Assembly (NCBI GenBank): GCA_046348855.1
Contig: JAXMDK010000014.1
Span: 1-64,000, forward strand
From: TMP-24 sp046348855
GTDB lineage: Bacteria > Pseudomonadota > Alphaproteobacteria > Rhodobacterales > Rhodobacteraceae
Direction of reading: 5' to 3'
DNA length: 64,000 bases
Shown here: positions 43,517 to 52,905 of the stretch, in pieces
Position numbering within the stretch: the stretch's first letter is position 1
How the letters are laid out: each line of letters starts with the position of its first letter
Notes under the pieces: model-generated
Seen by the model: the letters and a program-made list of their open reading frames with translations, nothing else
The model's database searches: none
What the model was told of the DNA's origin: nothing
Translations under genes and position numbers: made by a program

Positions 43517-44203
43517 TCAGGCGAGCCAGCGGTCGTAGTCGCTGACCAGCAGGTGCCGGGGCGGCTCGTCCTCCTCGATGGCGGAAAATCGGCCGATCTT
43601 GGCGACGAAAATGTTGTCGGTCACGTCGTCGTTCACCGTCGACACCTCGCCGATCAGCACATCGCCGCCCTCGCCCCAAAAGGCATGCCAGTCGCCGGGC
43701 ATCAGCGTCACGCTTTCGCCGGGTTTCAGCAGCAGGACCTCGCCGCCGGTAAAGGGCCGCTCCACACCGTCGCAGCGCACCATGCCGCCTGCCGTCTCGC
43801 TGAAGCTGCCGTCGGGGTTCGATCCGTTCAGGCGGATGGCCAGGGTCGCGCCGCCGCGGTTGATGATATCCTCGGCCTTGATCACATGGGTATGGCAGGG
43901 CGAAAGCTGGTCCTTGCGAGAAATCAGCAGCTTTTCGGCATAGCACATGCCGCCGCCGCGCCGAAGGTCGGCAAGCGAGCCGTTGCGGAGCGTAAAGAGA
44001 AACAGGCCCAGATTGTCGAAGTCGCCCTGCCCGTAGTCGGTGATGTCCCAGCCCATCCGCGACCCGACGACGCGCGCGGCGCTGTCCTTGCGCGACTGGA
44101 AGTCGTCAGGCGACCAATAGGCGAAGGGCGGCAGGACAAAGCCGAACGACCGGATGAAGTCGTCCGCCGCCGCCATGATCTGATTGACACGCGACCGTTT
44201 CAT
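43517..44203 (-). CDS. D-lyxose/D-mannose isomerase-like cupin protein
   Basis: 228 residues. Cupin metal site: His and Glu in PCHTHVIKAEDIIN and a later His in GDWHAFWGEGGDV; NRGGATLAIRLNG is a further family segment. Known members isomerise D-lyxose to D-xylulose. No pentose genes are adjacent, so the real substrate may differ. Lies between a glutaminase-like hydrolase and the MttB homologue on the same strand. Confidence 0.82.
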   Translation of the reverse strand: MKRSRVNQIMAAADDFIRSFGFVLPPFAYWSPDDFQSRKDSAARVVGSRMGWDITDYGQGDFDNLGLFLFTLRNGSLADLRRGGGMCYAEKLLISRKDQLSPCHTHVIKAEDIINRGGATLAIRLNGSNPDGSFSETAGGMVRCDGVERPFTGGEVLLLKPGESVTLMPGDWHAFWGEGGDVLIGEVSTVNDDVTDNIFVAKIGRFSAIEEDEPPRHLLVSDYDRWLA

Positions 44204-44269
44204 GGCTGCCTCCGCCGTTGAGCGCCGCCACTATTGCGGAACGGTGGCCCCAGGATCAAGCGCAGGGTC

Positions 44270-45028
44270 TCAGGCCGCGATCCCGGCCCAGGCGGCGGCG
44301 GCTTCGCCAAAGGCGCGGAACAGCGGCCGCGACACCGGGTCGTTGGCGGCGTTCCATTCCGGGTGCCACTGGACCGACAGGGTAAAGCCCTTGGCGTCGC
44401 GCACGAACAGCGCCTCGGGCGTGCCGTCCGGCGCCCAGCCGTCGACGACAATACCGCAACCTTCACACTTGATGCCCTGGCCGTGCAGCGTGTTGGTCAT
44501 CACCTCGGGCGCGCCGAACAGCCGTTGGAAAGGGCCGTCCGGGCTGAAGCGCACCGCGTGGCGCAGGGCGAACTTCTCTTCCAGCGTGCCATCGGGCGGC
44601 ATGCGGTGGTTCATTCGCCCCGGCAGGTCGCGGATTTCGGGGTAAAGCGTGCCGCCAAGGGCCACGTTCACCTCCTGGAAGCCGCGGCAGATGCCCAGAA
44701 ACGGCTGGCCGCGTTCGACGCAGGCGCGCACCAGCGGCAGGGTGATCGCGTCCCGCGCCCGGTCGAAGGCGCCATGCGCCTCGGTGGCCTCTTCGCCATA
44801 CTCCTCGGGGTGAACATTGGGTCGCCCGCCGGTCAGCAGGAAGCCGTCGCACACATCCAGAAGCTCGGCCACCGTGACGAAGCGGGGATCGGTGGGGATG
44901 AGCAGCGGCATGCATCCCGCGACTTCCGCCACCGCCGCCGAATTCGACAGCCCGCCGGCGTGAACCGGGTAGTCGTTGATGAGATTCATGTTGCCGATGA
45001 TGCCGACAACAGGCCGTGTCCTGCACAT
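44270..45028 (-). CDS. gamma-glutamyl-gamma-aminobutyrate hydrolase family protein (class I GATase fold)
   Basis: 252 residues. The catalytic Cys is C114 in FLGICRGFQEVN; His/Glu of the triad are H222/E224 in VQWHPEW. The layout is that of PuuD-type gamma-glutamyl amide hydrolases. ATG at 45028 with GGAAGGG. Whether it acts on gamma-glutamyl-GABA or another gamma-glutamyl amide cannot be told. Confidence 0.88.
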   Translation of the reverse strand: MCRTRPVVGIIGNMNLINDYPVHAGGLSNSAAVAEVAGCMPLLIPTDPRFVTVAELLDVCDGFLLTGGRPNVHPEEYGEEATEAHGAFDRARDAITLPLVRACVERGQPFLGICRGFQEVNVALGGTLYPEIRDLPGRMNHRMPPDGTLEEKFALRHAVRFSPDGPFQRLFGAPEVMTNTLHGQGIKCEGCGIVVDGWAPDGTPEALFVRDAKGFTLSVQWHPEWNAANDPVSRPLFRAFGEAAAAWAGIAA

Positions 45029-45172
45029 GATCGCCCTTCCTCGGGCCGGATCATACCCGCCGGATGAGGCGCGTAAAGGGCCGCGCCCGCACAAATTCTG
45101 CCACATTCGCGCACAATCGCGGCAATTGGCCGGACGGCAGGCGCGGCGGCCTCTACCCGACAGGCGGGCCGG

Positions 45173-47323
45173 TCAGCGCCCCCGCGCCTTGGCCTCCAAC
45201 CGGCGGGCATGCAGTATCGGCTCGGTATAGCCCGAGGGCTGGATGCGGCCCTTGAACACCAGATCGCAGGCTGCCTGGAAGGCGATGCCGTCGAAGCCGG
45301 GCGCCAGCGGGCGATAGTGCGGATCGCCCTGGTTCTGCCGGTCGACCACCGCCGCCATCTTCCTGAGCGCCGCCATCACCTCCTGCGCGCTGACCACGTC
45401 GTGGTGCATCCAGTTGGCGATGTGCTGGGCCGAGATGCGGCAGGTGGCGCGGTCCTCCATCAGGCCCACATCGTTGATGTCGGGCACCTTGGAACAGCCG
45501 ATGCCCTGATCGATCCAGCGCACCACATAGCCGAGGATGCCCTGGGCGTTGTTCTCGACCTCGCGGCGGATCTGGTCCTCGCTCCACATGCGAAAGGTCG
45601 CCAGCGGAATGTCGAGGATGGCGTCGACATGCGCGCGCCGCCCGCCCGCCGCCAGCCGCCGCTGCACGGCGAACACGTCGACCTTGTGGTAATGCAGCGC
45701 ATGCAGCGTCGCGGCCGTGGGCGACGGCACCCAGGCGCAATTGGCACCTGCCTTTGGATGTTCGATCTTCTGTTCCAGCATCGCCGCCATCAGGTCGGGC
45801 ATCGCCCACATGCCCTTGCCGATTTGCGCGCGCCCCGAAAGGCCGCATTCCAGGCCGATGTCGACATTGCGGTTCTCGTAGGCGCCGATCCAGCCCTTGC
45901 GCTTGATGAAATCTTTGCGGCTGAAGGGGCCTGCCTCCATTGAGGTGTGGATCTCGTCGCCGGTCCGGTCGAGAAAGCCGGTATTGATGAAGGCGATGCG
46001 GTGGCGGGCGGCGCGGATGCATTCCTTCAGGTTGACGCTGGTGCGGCGTTCCTCGTCCATCACCCCCAGTTTCACCGTATGCAGCGGCAGGCCAAGCGCG
46101 CCCTCGACTCGCGCGAATATCTGGTCGGCGAAGGCCACTTCGTCGGGGCCGTGCATCTTCGGCTTGACCACGTAGATCGAGCCCAGATGCGAATTGCGCG
46201 GGCCTTCGGTCTTGTTCAGGTCGTGGCGCCCGATCAGCACCGTCACCATCGCATCCATCAGCCCTTCGGGCACCTCGTTGCCGGCTTCGTCGAGGATGGC
46301 CGGGTTGGTCATCAGATGGCCGACGTTCCTGACCCACATCAGCGCCCGGCCCTTCAGCACCAGCGGGCTGCCGTCGGGGGCGGTGTAGTCACGGTCGGGC
46401 GACAGCCGGCGCACCAGACGCCGCCCGCCCTTTTCCATGTCGGCGGCCAGATCGCCCTTCATCAGCCCCAGCCAGTTGCGATAGGCCTCGACCTTGTCCT
46501 CGGCGTCGACACAGGCGACCGAATCCTCGCAATCCATGATCGCCGACATGGCGCTTTCGATCACCACGTCGGCCAGAAGCGCTTGGTCGCGCGACCCGAT
46601 CGGGTGGGCGCGATCGAAGACCAGTTCGACATGCAGGCCGTTGTTGCGCAGCAGGACCGCGTCCGGGGCGCGCGGATTGCCGCGATAGCCGGCGAACTTC
46701 GACGGGTCGACCAGCGGCAGGTCGTCGACCAGAAGCGCACCGTCCCTGACGGCATAGCGCCGCACGTCGCCGTGGCTGGCGCCCTGAATCGGGAATGCCT
46801 CGTCGAGGAACACCCGGACCCGCGTCACCACCCGCGCGCCGCGGCCGCGTTCGTAGCCGCCGGCGGGCGGCGGGCTGCCCATCGCGTCGGTCCCGTAAAG
46901 GCAATCGTAAAGGCTGCCCCAGCGGGCGTTGGCGGCATTCAGCGCGTAGCGGGCATTGGTGATCGGCACCACCAGCTGCGGGCCGGGGATGCTGGCGATC
47001 TCGGGGTCGACGTTGGCGGTGTCGATGGTGAAAGGCGCGCCCTCGGGCAGAAGATAGCCGATCTCTTCCAGAAAGGCGTGATAGGCATAGTGATCGTGCG
47101 GCTTGGCGCGGTGGGCGACGTGCCAGGCGTCGATCCGTTGCTGAAGCTCCTCGCGCCGGGCCAGCAGCTCGCGGTTCTTCGGGGCCAGGTCGCGGACCAG
47201 CGCGGCGAAACCGGCCCAGAATGCGTCCGGGGCCACGCCGCTGCCGGGCAGCGCCTCGCCCTCGATGAACGCGGCGAGCTGCCTGTCCAGCTGCAAGCCC
47301 TGCCGGGCGATCCGTTCCGCCAT
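45173..47323 (-). CDS. glcB: malate synthase G
   Basis: 716 residues, the long monomeric isoform (family about 720). Start MAERIARQGLQLDRQ at 47323. TIM-barrel active-site regions HGPDEVAFADQIFARVE and GVMDEERRTSVNLKECIRAA, and CIDC-like DCEDSVACVDAEDK. Condenses glyoxylate with acetyl-CoA; would use glyoxylate from glycolate or from C2/amine breakdown. Confidence 0.96.
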   Translation of the reverse strand: MAERIARQGLQLDRQLAAFIEGEALPGSGVAPDAFWAGFAALVRDLAPKNRELLARREELQQRIDAWHVAHRAKPHDHYAYHAFLEEIGYLLPEGAPFTIDTANVDPEIASIPGPQLVVPITNARYALNAANARWGSLYDCLYGTDAMGSPPPAGGYERGRGARVVTRVRVFLDEAFPIQGASHGDVRRYAVRDGALLVDDLPLVDPSKFAGYRGNPRAPDAVLLRNNGLHVELVFDRAHPIGSRDQALLADVVIESAMSAIMDCEDSVACVDAEDKVEAYRNWLGLMKGDLAADMEKGGRRLVRRLSPDRDYTAPDGSPLVLKGRALMWVRNVGHLMTNPAILDEAGNEVPEGLMDAMVTVLIGRHDLNKTEGPRNSHLGSIYVVKPKMHGPDEVAFADQIFARVEGALGLPLHTVKLGVMDEERRTSVNLKECIRAARHRIAFINTGFLDRTGDEIHTSMEAGPFSRKDFIKRKGWIGAYENRNVDIGLECGLSGRAQIGKGMWAMPDLMAAMLEQKIEHPKAGANCAWVPSPTAATLHALHYHKVDVFAVQRRLAAGGRRAHVDAILDIPLATFRMWSEDQIRREVENNAQGILGYVVRWIDQGIGCSKVPDINDVGLMEDRATCRISAQHIANWMHHDVVSAQEVMAALRKMAAVVDRQNQGDPHYRPLAPGFDGIAFQAACDLVFKGRIQPSGYTEPILHARRLEAKARGR

Positions 47324-47509
47324 GCCAGCCTCCGGCGCTGTCTGTATGCGATGGCACACAAATAGGCCCATCGCACCAGTCAGGCAAGCCGCACCGGCTG
47401 CCGGTTATGCGGGAAAGCCGAATTCACATTTCGAGTTTCCGCGAAAATCCTGCCCCTTCCCTTTTCACCGCGAACGCGCCTTACTCGCCCCCAACAGCCG
47501 GAGGACCAG

Positions 47510-50089
47510 ATGCCCGCGCCGCAACCAACCTTGCTGCAAGATTATGCGCCCTATCCCTTCATCGTGGCGGGAGCCGACCTGATCTTCCGGCTCGACCCCA
47601 GGGCCGCACGGGTGCGGGCGCGCATTGCCTTCACCCCCAACCCGGCGCGCCCCGGCCGGCACGACCTGTTCCTTCACGGCGAAAACCTGCGGCTGATCTC
47701 GGCCAGCATCGACGGCCAGCCTGCGCCCGCCACCGCGCTGGCGCAGACGGACGAGGGCCTGACGGTCGCCGCCAGCGCCCTGCCCCAAGGCCCCTTCGTC
47801 TGGGAGGCCGAGGTCGAGGTCGCGCCCGCCGACAACACCGCGCTGGAAGGGCTTTACATGTCGGGCGGCATCTACTGCACCCAGTGCGAGGCCGAAGGGT
47901 TCCGCAAGATCACCTTCTACCCCGACCGGCCCGACGTGATGGCCCCGTTTCGCGTCCGCATCGAAAGCGACATGCCCGTCCTTCTGTCGAACGGCAATCC
48001 GGTGGCATCGGGCCCCGGCTGGGCCGAATGGCACGACCCCTGGCCGAAGCCCGCCTACCTGTTCGCGCTGGTGGCGGGCGATCTGGTGAACCTGCCCGAC
48101 AGCTTCACCACCCGGTCGGGCCGCAAGGTCGCACTGAACATCTGGGTCAGGAAGGGCGACCTGGACCGCTGCGCCTATGCGATGGATGCGCTGAAACGGT
48201 CGATGAAATGGGACGAGGAAGCCTATGGCCGCGAATATGACCTCGATGTCTTCAACATCGTCGCCGTCGACGACTTCAACATGGGGGCGATGGAAAACAA
48301 GGGGCTGAACATCTTCAACTCCAAGCTGGTTCTGGCCAGCCCGGAAACCGCGACCGATCAGGATTTCGAGCGCATCGAAAGCGTGATCGCGCACGAATAT
48401 TTCCACAACTGGACCGGCAACCGCATCACCTGCCGCGACTGGTTCCAGCTGTGCCTGAAAGAGGGGCTGACCGTCTTCCGCGACCAGCAGTTCACCAAGG
48501 CCACCCGGTCCGAGCCGGTGAAGCGGATCGAGGATGTCCTGACCCTGCGCGCCCGCCAGTTCCGCGAGGATCAGGGGCCGCTTGCCCATCCGGTCCGCCC
48601 CGACAGCTATATCGAGATCAACAACTTCTACACCGCGACTGTCTACGAAAAGGGCGCCGAGGTGATCGGCATGCTGAAGCGGCTGGTCGGCGACGAAGGC
48701 TATGCCCGCGCGCTCGATCTCTATTTCGACCGCCATGACGGCCAGGCCGCCACCATCGAGGATTGGCTGGCGGTGTTCCATGATGCGACCGGGCGCGACC
48801 TGACCCAGTTCAAGCGCTGGTATACCGACGCAGGCACCCCGCGCCTGACCGTGTCCGAAGCCTGGTCGCCCGGCCCCGATGGCGGCACCTACAGCCTGAC
48901 CTTCCACCAGAAGACCGCGCCCACCCCCGGCCAGCCGGACAAGCCGGCGCGGGTGATCCCGATTGCCGTCGGCCTGCTGAACCCCAACGGCGACGAGGTG
49001 GTGCCGACCACCGTGCTGGAACTGACCGGGACCAGCCAGAGCTTTTCCTTTCCCGGCCTCGCCAGCCGCCCGGTACCGTCGATCCTGCGCGGTTTTTCCG
49101 CCCCGGTGATCCTTGACCGCAAGGTCGACCCGGCCGAACGCGCCTTTCTGCTGGCCCATGACACCGACCCGTTCAACCGGTGGGAGGCCGGCCGCGCGCT
49201 GGCCCGCGACACGCTGACCCGCATGATCCTGGACGGCGCGGCGCCGTCGCCGCAACTGCTTTCGGGGCTGGTGGCGCTCTTGTCCGACGAAAGCCTCGAT
49301 CCGGCCTTTCGGGCGCTGTGTCTGCGGCTGCCGTCGGCTGACGACCTGGCGCAAAGCCTGAAGGACGCGGGCCATGTCCCCGATCCCGATGCGATCCATT
49401 CCGAAACCGAGCGGCTGGCCCGCGCCATCGCCGAACGGTTGGAAAGCCCGCTCGCCGCCACCTTTGCGCAGTTGGCCGGCCAGGGGGCATTTTCGCCCGA
49501 CGCGGGTTCGGCCGGGCGCCGGGCGCTGCGGCTTGCCTGCCTTGCCTATCTCAACCGGCTGGACGGCGGCGCGCGGGCGGCGGCGCTTTATGCCGACGCC
49601 ACCAACATGACCGAGATGCAGGGCGCGCTCGCCGGTCTGATCGAGGCGGGAAAGGGTGCGGCCGAACTGAAGGCCTTCCACGACCGTTTCCGCACCAACC
49701 GGCTGGTCATCGACAAATGGTTCAGCCTGCAGGTGCTTCACGCCGCGCCGGCGCGGGCGGCGGCCATCGCCCGCGATCTTGCCGCCCATCCCGACTTCGA
49801 CTGGAAGAACCCCAACCGTTTCCGCGCGTTGCTGGGCGGGCTGGCGGCCAATCACGCCGGGTTCCATCAGGCTTCGGGCGCGGGCTACGATTTCTACGCC
49901 GACTGGCTGATCCGGCTGGACCCGGTGAACCCGCAGACCACCGCCCGCATGTCAACCGCGTTCGAGACCTGGGCGCGCTATGATGCCGGCCGCCGGGCCA
50001 AGGCGCGCGCGGCGATGGAGCGCATCCTCGCCACCCCCGGCCTGAGCCGCGACTCAGGCGAAATGATCGGCCGGCTGCTCGGCGGCTGA
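47510..50089 (+). CDS. pepN: aminopeptidase N
   Basis: 859 residues, M1 metallopeptidase, cytoplasmic. Zinc motif HEYFHNWTGNRI (H295, E296, H299) with the exopeptidase motif GAMENKGLN upstream. ATG at 47510 after GGAGG. Length close to the Escherichia coli enzyme (870). Broad release of N-terminal residues from peptides, in keeping with the peptide uptake genes elsewhere in the window. Confidence 0.96.
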   Translation: MPAPQPTLLQDYAPYPFIVAGADLIFRLDPRAARVRARIAFTPNPARPGRHDLFLHGENLRLISASIDGQPAPATALAQTDEGLTVAASALPQGPFVWEAEVEVAPADNTALEGLYMSGGIYCTQCEAEGFRKITFYPDRPDVMAPFRVRIESDMPVLLSNGNPVASGPGWAEWHDPWPKPAYLFALVAGDLVNLPDSFTTRSGRKVALNIWVRKGDLDRCAYAMDALKRSMKWDEEAYGREYDLDVFNIVAVDDFNMGAMENKGLNIFNSKLVLASPETATDQDFERIESVIAHEYFHNWTGNRITCRDWFQLCLKEGLTVFRDQQFTKATRSEPVKRIEDVLTLRARQFREDQGPLAHPVRPDSYIEINNFYTATVYEKGAEVIGMLKRLVGDEGYARALDLYFDRHDGQAATIEDWLAVFHDATGRDLTQFKRWYTDAGTPRLTVSEAWSPGPDGGTYSLTFHQKTAPTPGQPDKPARVIPIAVGLLNPNGDEVVPTTVLELTGTSQSFSFPGLASRPVPSILRGFSAPVILDRKVDPAERAFLLAHDTDPFNRWEAGRALARDTLTRMILDGAAPSPQLLSGLVALLSDESLDPAFRALCLRLPSADDLAQSLKDAGHVPDPDAIHSETERLARAIAERLESPLAATFAQLAGQGAFSPDAGSAGRRALRLACLAYLNRLDGGARAAALYADATNMTEMQGALAGLIEAGKGAAELKAFHDRFRTNRLVIDKWFSLQVLHAAPARAAAIARDLAAHPDFDWKNPNRFRALLGGLAANHAGFHQASGAGYDFYADWLIRLDPVNPQTTARMSTAFETWARYDAGRRAKARAAMERILATPGLSRDSGEMIGRLLGG

Positions 50090-50258
50090 TTCAGACAGGG
50101 AGCAGGCGGCCCAAGGGGAAACGCCGCCGACAATGCCCCTGCCGCTGCGGAATCGTTTCCCGCGCGCATCCGCAAATGGGCGGAAAGGCGGTTCTCAATC
50201 CTTTGGCAATCGGCGCGTGGTAAACCCGATGCCAATGGGGGCTTTCTGCAGTTCATCA

Positions 50259-50702
50259 ATGATTACGGATATTTTCGAATATCGTCGGCAGGCGCGCGCG
50301 CCGCGCAATTACCTTGCGCTCGGCCTGGTGGGCGGGCTTCTCTATCTGGGCTGGGCGCAGGGCTGGGGGCTGGTGGCCAGCCTCTTGTGCGGGCCGTTCC
50401 TGGCGATGGTGCTGGTGCGGCTGGTCGCCAACCAGGCCGAAGGGTTCCGCATGACTGCCGACACCATCGACTATTACGGCGACTGCGCCGACGGCACCGT
50501 TGACTGGAACGATCTTCAGGCGGTGACGCTCAGCGGTGACGGCGCGGGGGGCGCGCGCTGCTTGCTGCACCTGGACGGCGGGCGAACCGAACAGCTGCCC
50601 GCGACCTCGGCCTTCGCGCCGGAACGGCTGGCACAGGAGTTCCGGCTGCGCGGCATCCCGGTGTGGCGCGCCGCGACCGAACCGGCGATGGCGCGGGCCT
50701 GA
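50259..50702 (+). CDS. small membrane protein of unknown function
   Basis: 147 residues from the ATG at 50259; an ATG at 50229 is also possible. Two hydrophobic helices (ALGLVGGLLYLGWAQGWGLV and a following one) near the N-terminus, then a soluble PH-like segment with TIDYYGDCADGTVDWNDLQAV. No family recognised. Base composition like its neighbours. Confidence 0.7.
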   Translation: MITDIFEYRRQARAPRNYLALGLVGGLLYLGWAQGWGLVASLLCGPFLAMVLVRLVANQAEGFRMTADTIDYYGDCADGTVDWNDLQAVTLSGDGAGGARCLLHLDGGRTEQLPATSAFAPERLAQEFRLRGIPVWRAATEPAMARA

Positions 50703-50716
50703 ACCCGCCAACAGAC

Positions 50717-51238
50717 CTACCGGCAGTAGCTCTGGCTTTCGCCCCAGGCCTTGACCTCGGCCCGGACGTCGGCGCGCCGGAACGGCAGCCAGTTGCGCGC
50801 CAGCCCGAGCCAGCCGTCCGGCCCGCCGCCGAACATCGCCCCGTCGCTGGTGACGGCGTGCGACATCTGGCTGACCATGCAGGCCATCGCCCCGGCCTCG
50901 CCCGCGCCTGCGCCGCAGCCGGCGGCGGCCGCGCCCCGCCCCTCGTGCCAGACGGCGCCAACCACCCCGCTCCAGAACCCCCGGCGTTCGTCGGCCCCGG
51001 CACGGACATAGCCGGGGCAGTAGGCGCCGATGTCAGAAGGCACCATGCCGACCAGTTCGGCCCCGCTCTGCTTCAGCGCCGCGGCGGTCATTTCCTCCCA
51101 GGCGGAGGCAGGGGCCGGCGCAGCGTCCGGCGTTTCGGCCCGAAACCCCGGCGTCGACCGCGCCCCGGCGATGCAGCCGGCCAGCAGACCCGCAGCCAGG
51201 CAGGCAACCGCCCCGCGCCACAAACCGCAATCCCGCAT
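50717..51238 (-). CDS. putative lipoprotein
   Basis: 173 residues from the ATG at 51238. Lipobox LLAGC near residue 20 predicts lipid attachment. The mature part has a small conserved-looking SDIGAYCPGYVRAG segment and six cysteines in all. Short, small-residue-rich. No function recognised. Confidence 0.75.
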   Translation of the reverse strand: MRDCGLWRGAVACLAAGLLAGCIAGARSTPGFRAETPDAAPAPASAWEEMTAAALKQSGAELVGMVPSDIGAYCPGYVRAGADERRGFWSGVVGAVWHEGRGAAAAGCGAGAGEAGAMACMVSQMSHAVTSDGAMFGGGPDGWLGLARNWLPFRRADVRAEVKAWGESQSYCR

Positions 51239-51360
51239 GGACCCGTGCCCCCTTTTGCCCGGCGCGCACAATTTCCGATCCGTCCGCCCGGCGCAACCCC
51301 GCGCGCTTGCCCCGCGCGCGGGCCTCGCCTAAAAGCGGCCTGAAACGGAAGGACGCCGCC

Positions 51361-52872
51361 ATGCTCGATCTTGCCCATGAATCTCCGAAGCCGAAGGTCA
51401 TCCACGGCGCCAAGGCCGACTGGGAACTGGTGATCGGGCTTGAGGTGCACGCCCAGGTCGCATCGAACGCCAAGCTTTTTTCCGGCGCCTCGACGCTCTT
51501 CGGGGCCGAGCCGAACTCCAACGTCGCCTTTGTCGATGCGGCAATGCCGGGGATGCTGCCGGTCATCAACGAATATTGCGTGGCCCAGGCAGTCAGGACC
51601 GGGCTGGGGCTGAAGGCCAAGATCAACCTTGCCTCGGCCTTCGACCGCAAGAACTACTTCTACCCCGACCTGCCGCAGGGCTATCAGATTTCGCAGCTCT
51701 ACCACCCGATCGTCGGCGAGGGCGAGGTGATCGTCGACATGGGGCCAGGCATCGCGCGCCGGGTGCGGATCGAACGCATCCACCTGGAACAGGACGCCGG
51801 CAAGTCGATCCACGACCTCGATCCCACCATGTCGTTCGTCGACCTGAATCGCACCGGCGTCGCGCTGATGGAGATCGTCTCGCGCCCCGACATCCGCGGG
51901 CCGGAGGAAGCGGCGGCCTATGTGGCGAAGCTTCGCCAGATCATGCGCTATCTCGGCACCTGCGACGGCAACATGCAGAACGGAAACCTGCGCGCCGACG
52001 TCAACGTGTCTGTCTGCCGTCCGGGCGACTACGAGAAATATCAGGCGACCGGCGACCATTCGATCCTGGGCACGCGCTGCGAGATCAAGAACATGAACTC
52101 GCTGCGCTTCATCCAGGCCGCCATCGACTATGAGGCCCGCCGCCAGATCGCCATCGTCGAGGATGGCGGCAAGGTGGTGCAGGAAACCCGCCTCTATGAT
52201 CCCGACAAGGGCGAAACCCGCTCGATGCGGTCCAAGGAAGAGGCGCACGATTACCGCTATTTCCCCTGCCCCGACCTTCTGCCGCTGGAAATCGAGCAGG
52301 CTTGGGTCGATGGCATCGCCGCAACCATGCCGGAACTGCCCGACGCCAAGAAGGCGCGGTTCGTCGAAAGCTACGGCATGACCGAATATGACGCGAACGT
52401 CCTGACCTCCGAGGCCGAGAATGCCGCCTTCTTCGAGGAGGTCGCCAAAGGCCGCGATGGCAAGCAGGCGGCGAACTGGGTCATCAACGAACTGTTCGGG
52501 CGGCTGAACAAGGAAGGCAAGACTGTCAGCGAAACCCCGGTTTCCGCCGGGCAATTGGGCGGCGTCCTCGATCTGCTCGCCTCGGGCGAGATCACCGGCA
52601 AGATGGCCAAGGATCTGTTCGAGATCCTGTGGACCGAGGGCGGCGACCCGGCCGCCATCGCCGCCGCGCGCGGCATGAAGCAGGTTACCGACACCGGCGC
52701 CATCGAACAGGCGCTGGACGCGCTGATCGCCGCCAACCCCGAACAGGTGGAAAAGGCCAAGGTCAACGCCAAGCTTGCCGGCTGGTTCACCGGCCAGGTG
52801 CTGAAGGCCACCGGCGGCAAGGCCAATCCGGCGGTCGTCAACCAGATGGTGGCAGAGAAACTCGGGCTGTAG
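51361..52872 (+). CDS. gatB: Asp-tRNA(Asn)/Glu-tRNA(Gln) amidotransferase subunit B
   Basis: 503 residues. WELVIGLEVHAQVASNAKLFSG, the kinase core DLPQGYQISQLYHPI and the C-terminal tRNA-binding YqeY-like tail are present. Amidates mischarged Glu-tRNA(Gln) with GatA and GatC, which are not adjacent here. ATG at 51361 after GGAAGGA. Confidence 0.97.
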   Translation: MLDLAHESPKPKVIHGAKADWELVIGLEVHAQVASNAKLFSGASTLFGAEPNSNVAFVDAAMPGMLPVINEYCVAQAVRTGLGLKAKINLASAFDRKNYFYPDLPQGYQISQLYHPIVGEGEVIVDMGPGIARRVRIERIHLEQDAGKSIHDLDPTMSFVDLNRTGVALMEIVSRPDIRGPEEAAAYVAKLRQIMRYLGTCDGNMQNGNLRADVNVSVCRPGDYEKYQATGDHSILGTRCEIKNMNSLRFIQAAIDYEARRQIAIVEDGGKVVQETRLYDPDKGETRSMRSKEEAHDYRYFPCPDLLPLEIEQAWVDGIAATMPELPDAKKARFVESYGMTEYDANVLTSEAENAAFFEEVAKGRDGKQAANWVINELFGRLNKEGKTVSETPVSAGQLGGVLDLLASGEITGKMAKDLFEILWTEGGDPAAIAAARGMKQVTDTGAIEQALDALIAANPEQVEKAKVNAKLAGWFTGQVLKATGGKANPAVVNQMVAEKLGL

Positions 52873-52880
52873 CTTCGGCG

Positions 52881-52902
52881 GGCGGGCCTTTCGCGGCCCG
52901 CC
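52881..52902. terminator. hairpin between convergent gatB and the glycine-rich gene
   Basis: GGCGGGCC-TTTCGC-GGCCCGCC, 8-bp perfect arms around a 6-base loop, 9 bases after the gatB stop. Bidirectional terminator candidate. Confidence 0.65.
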
Positions 52903-52905
52903 GGG

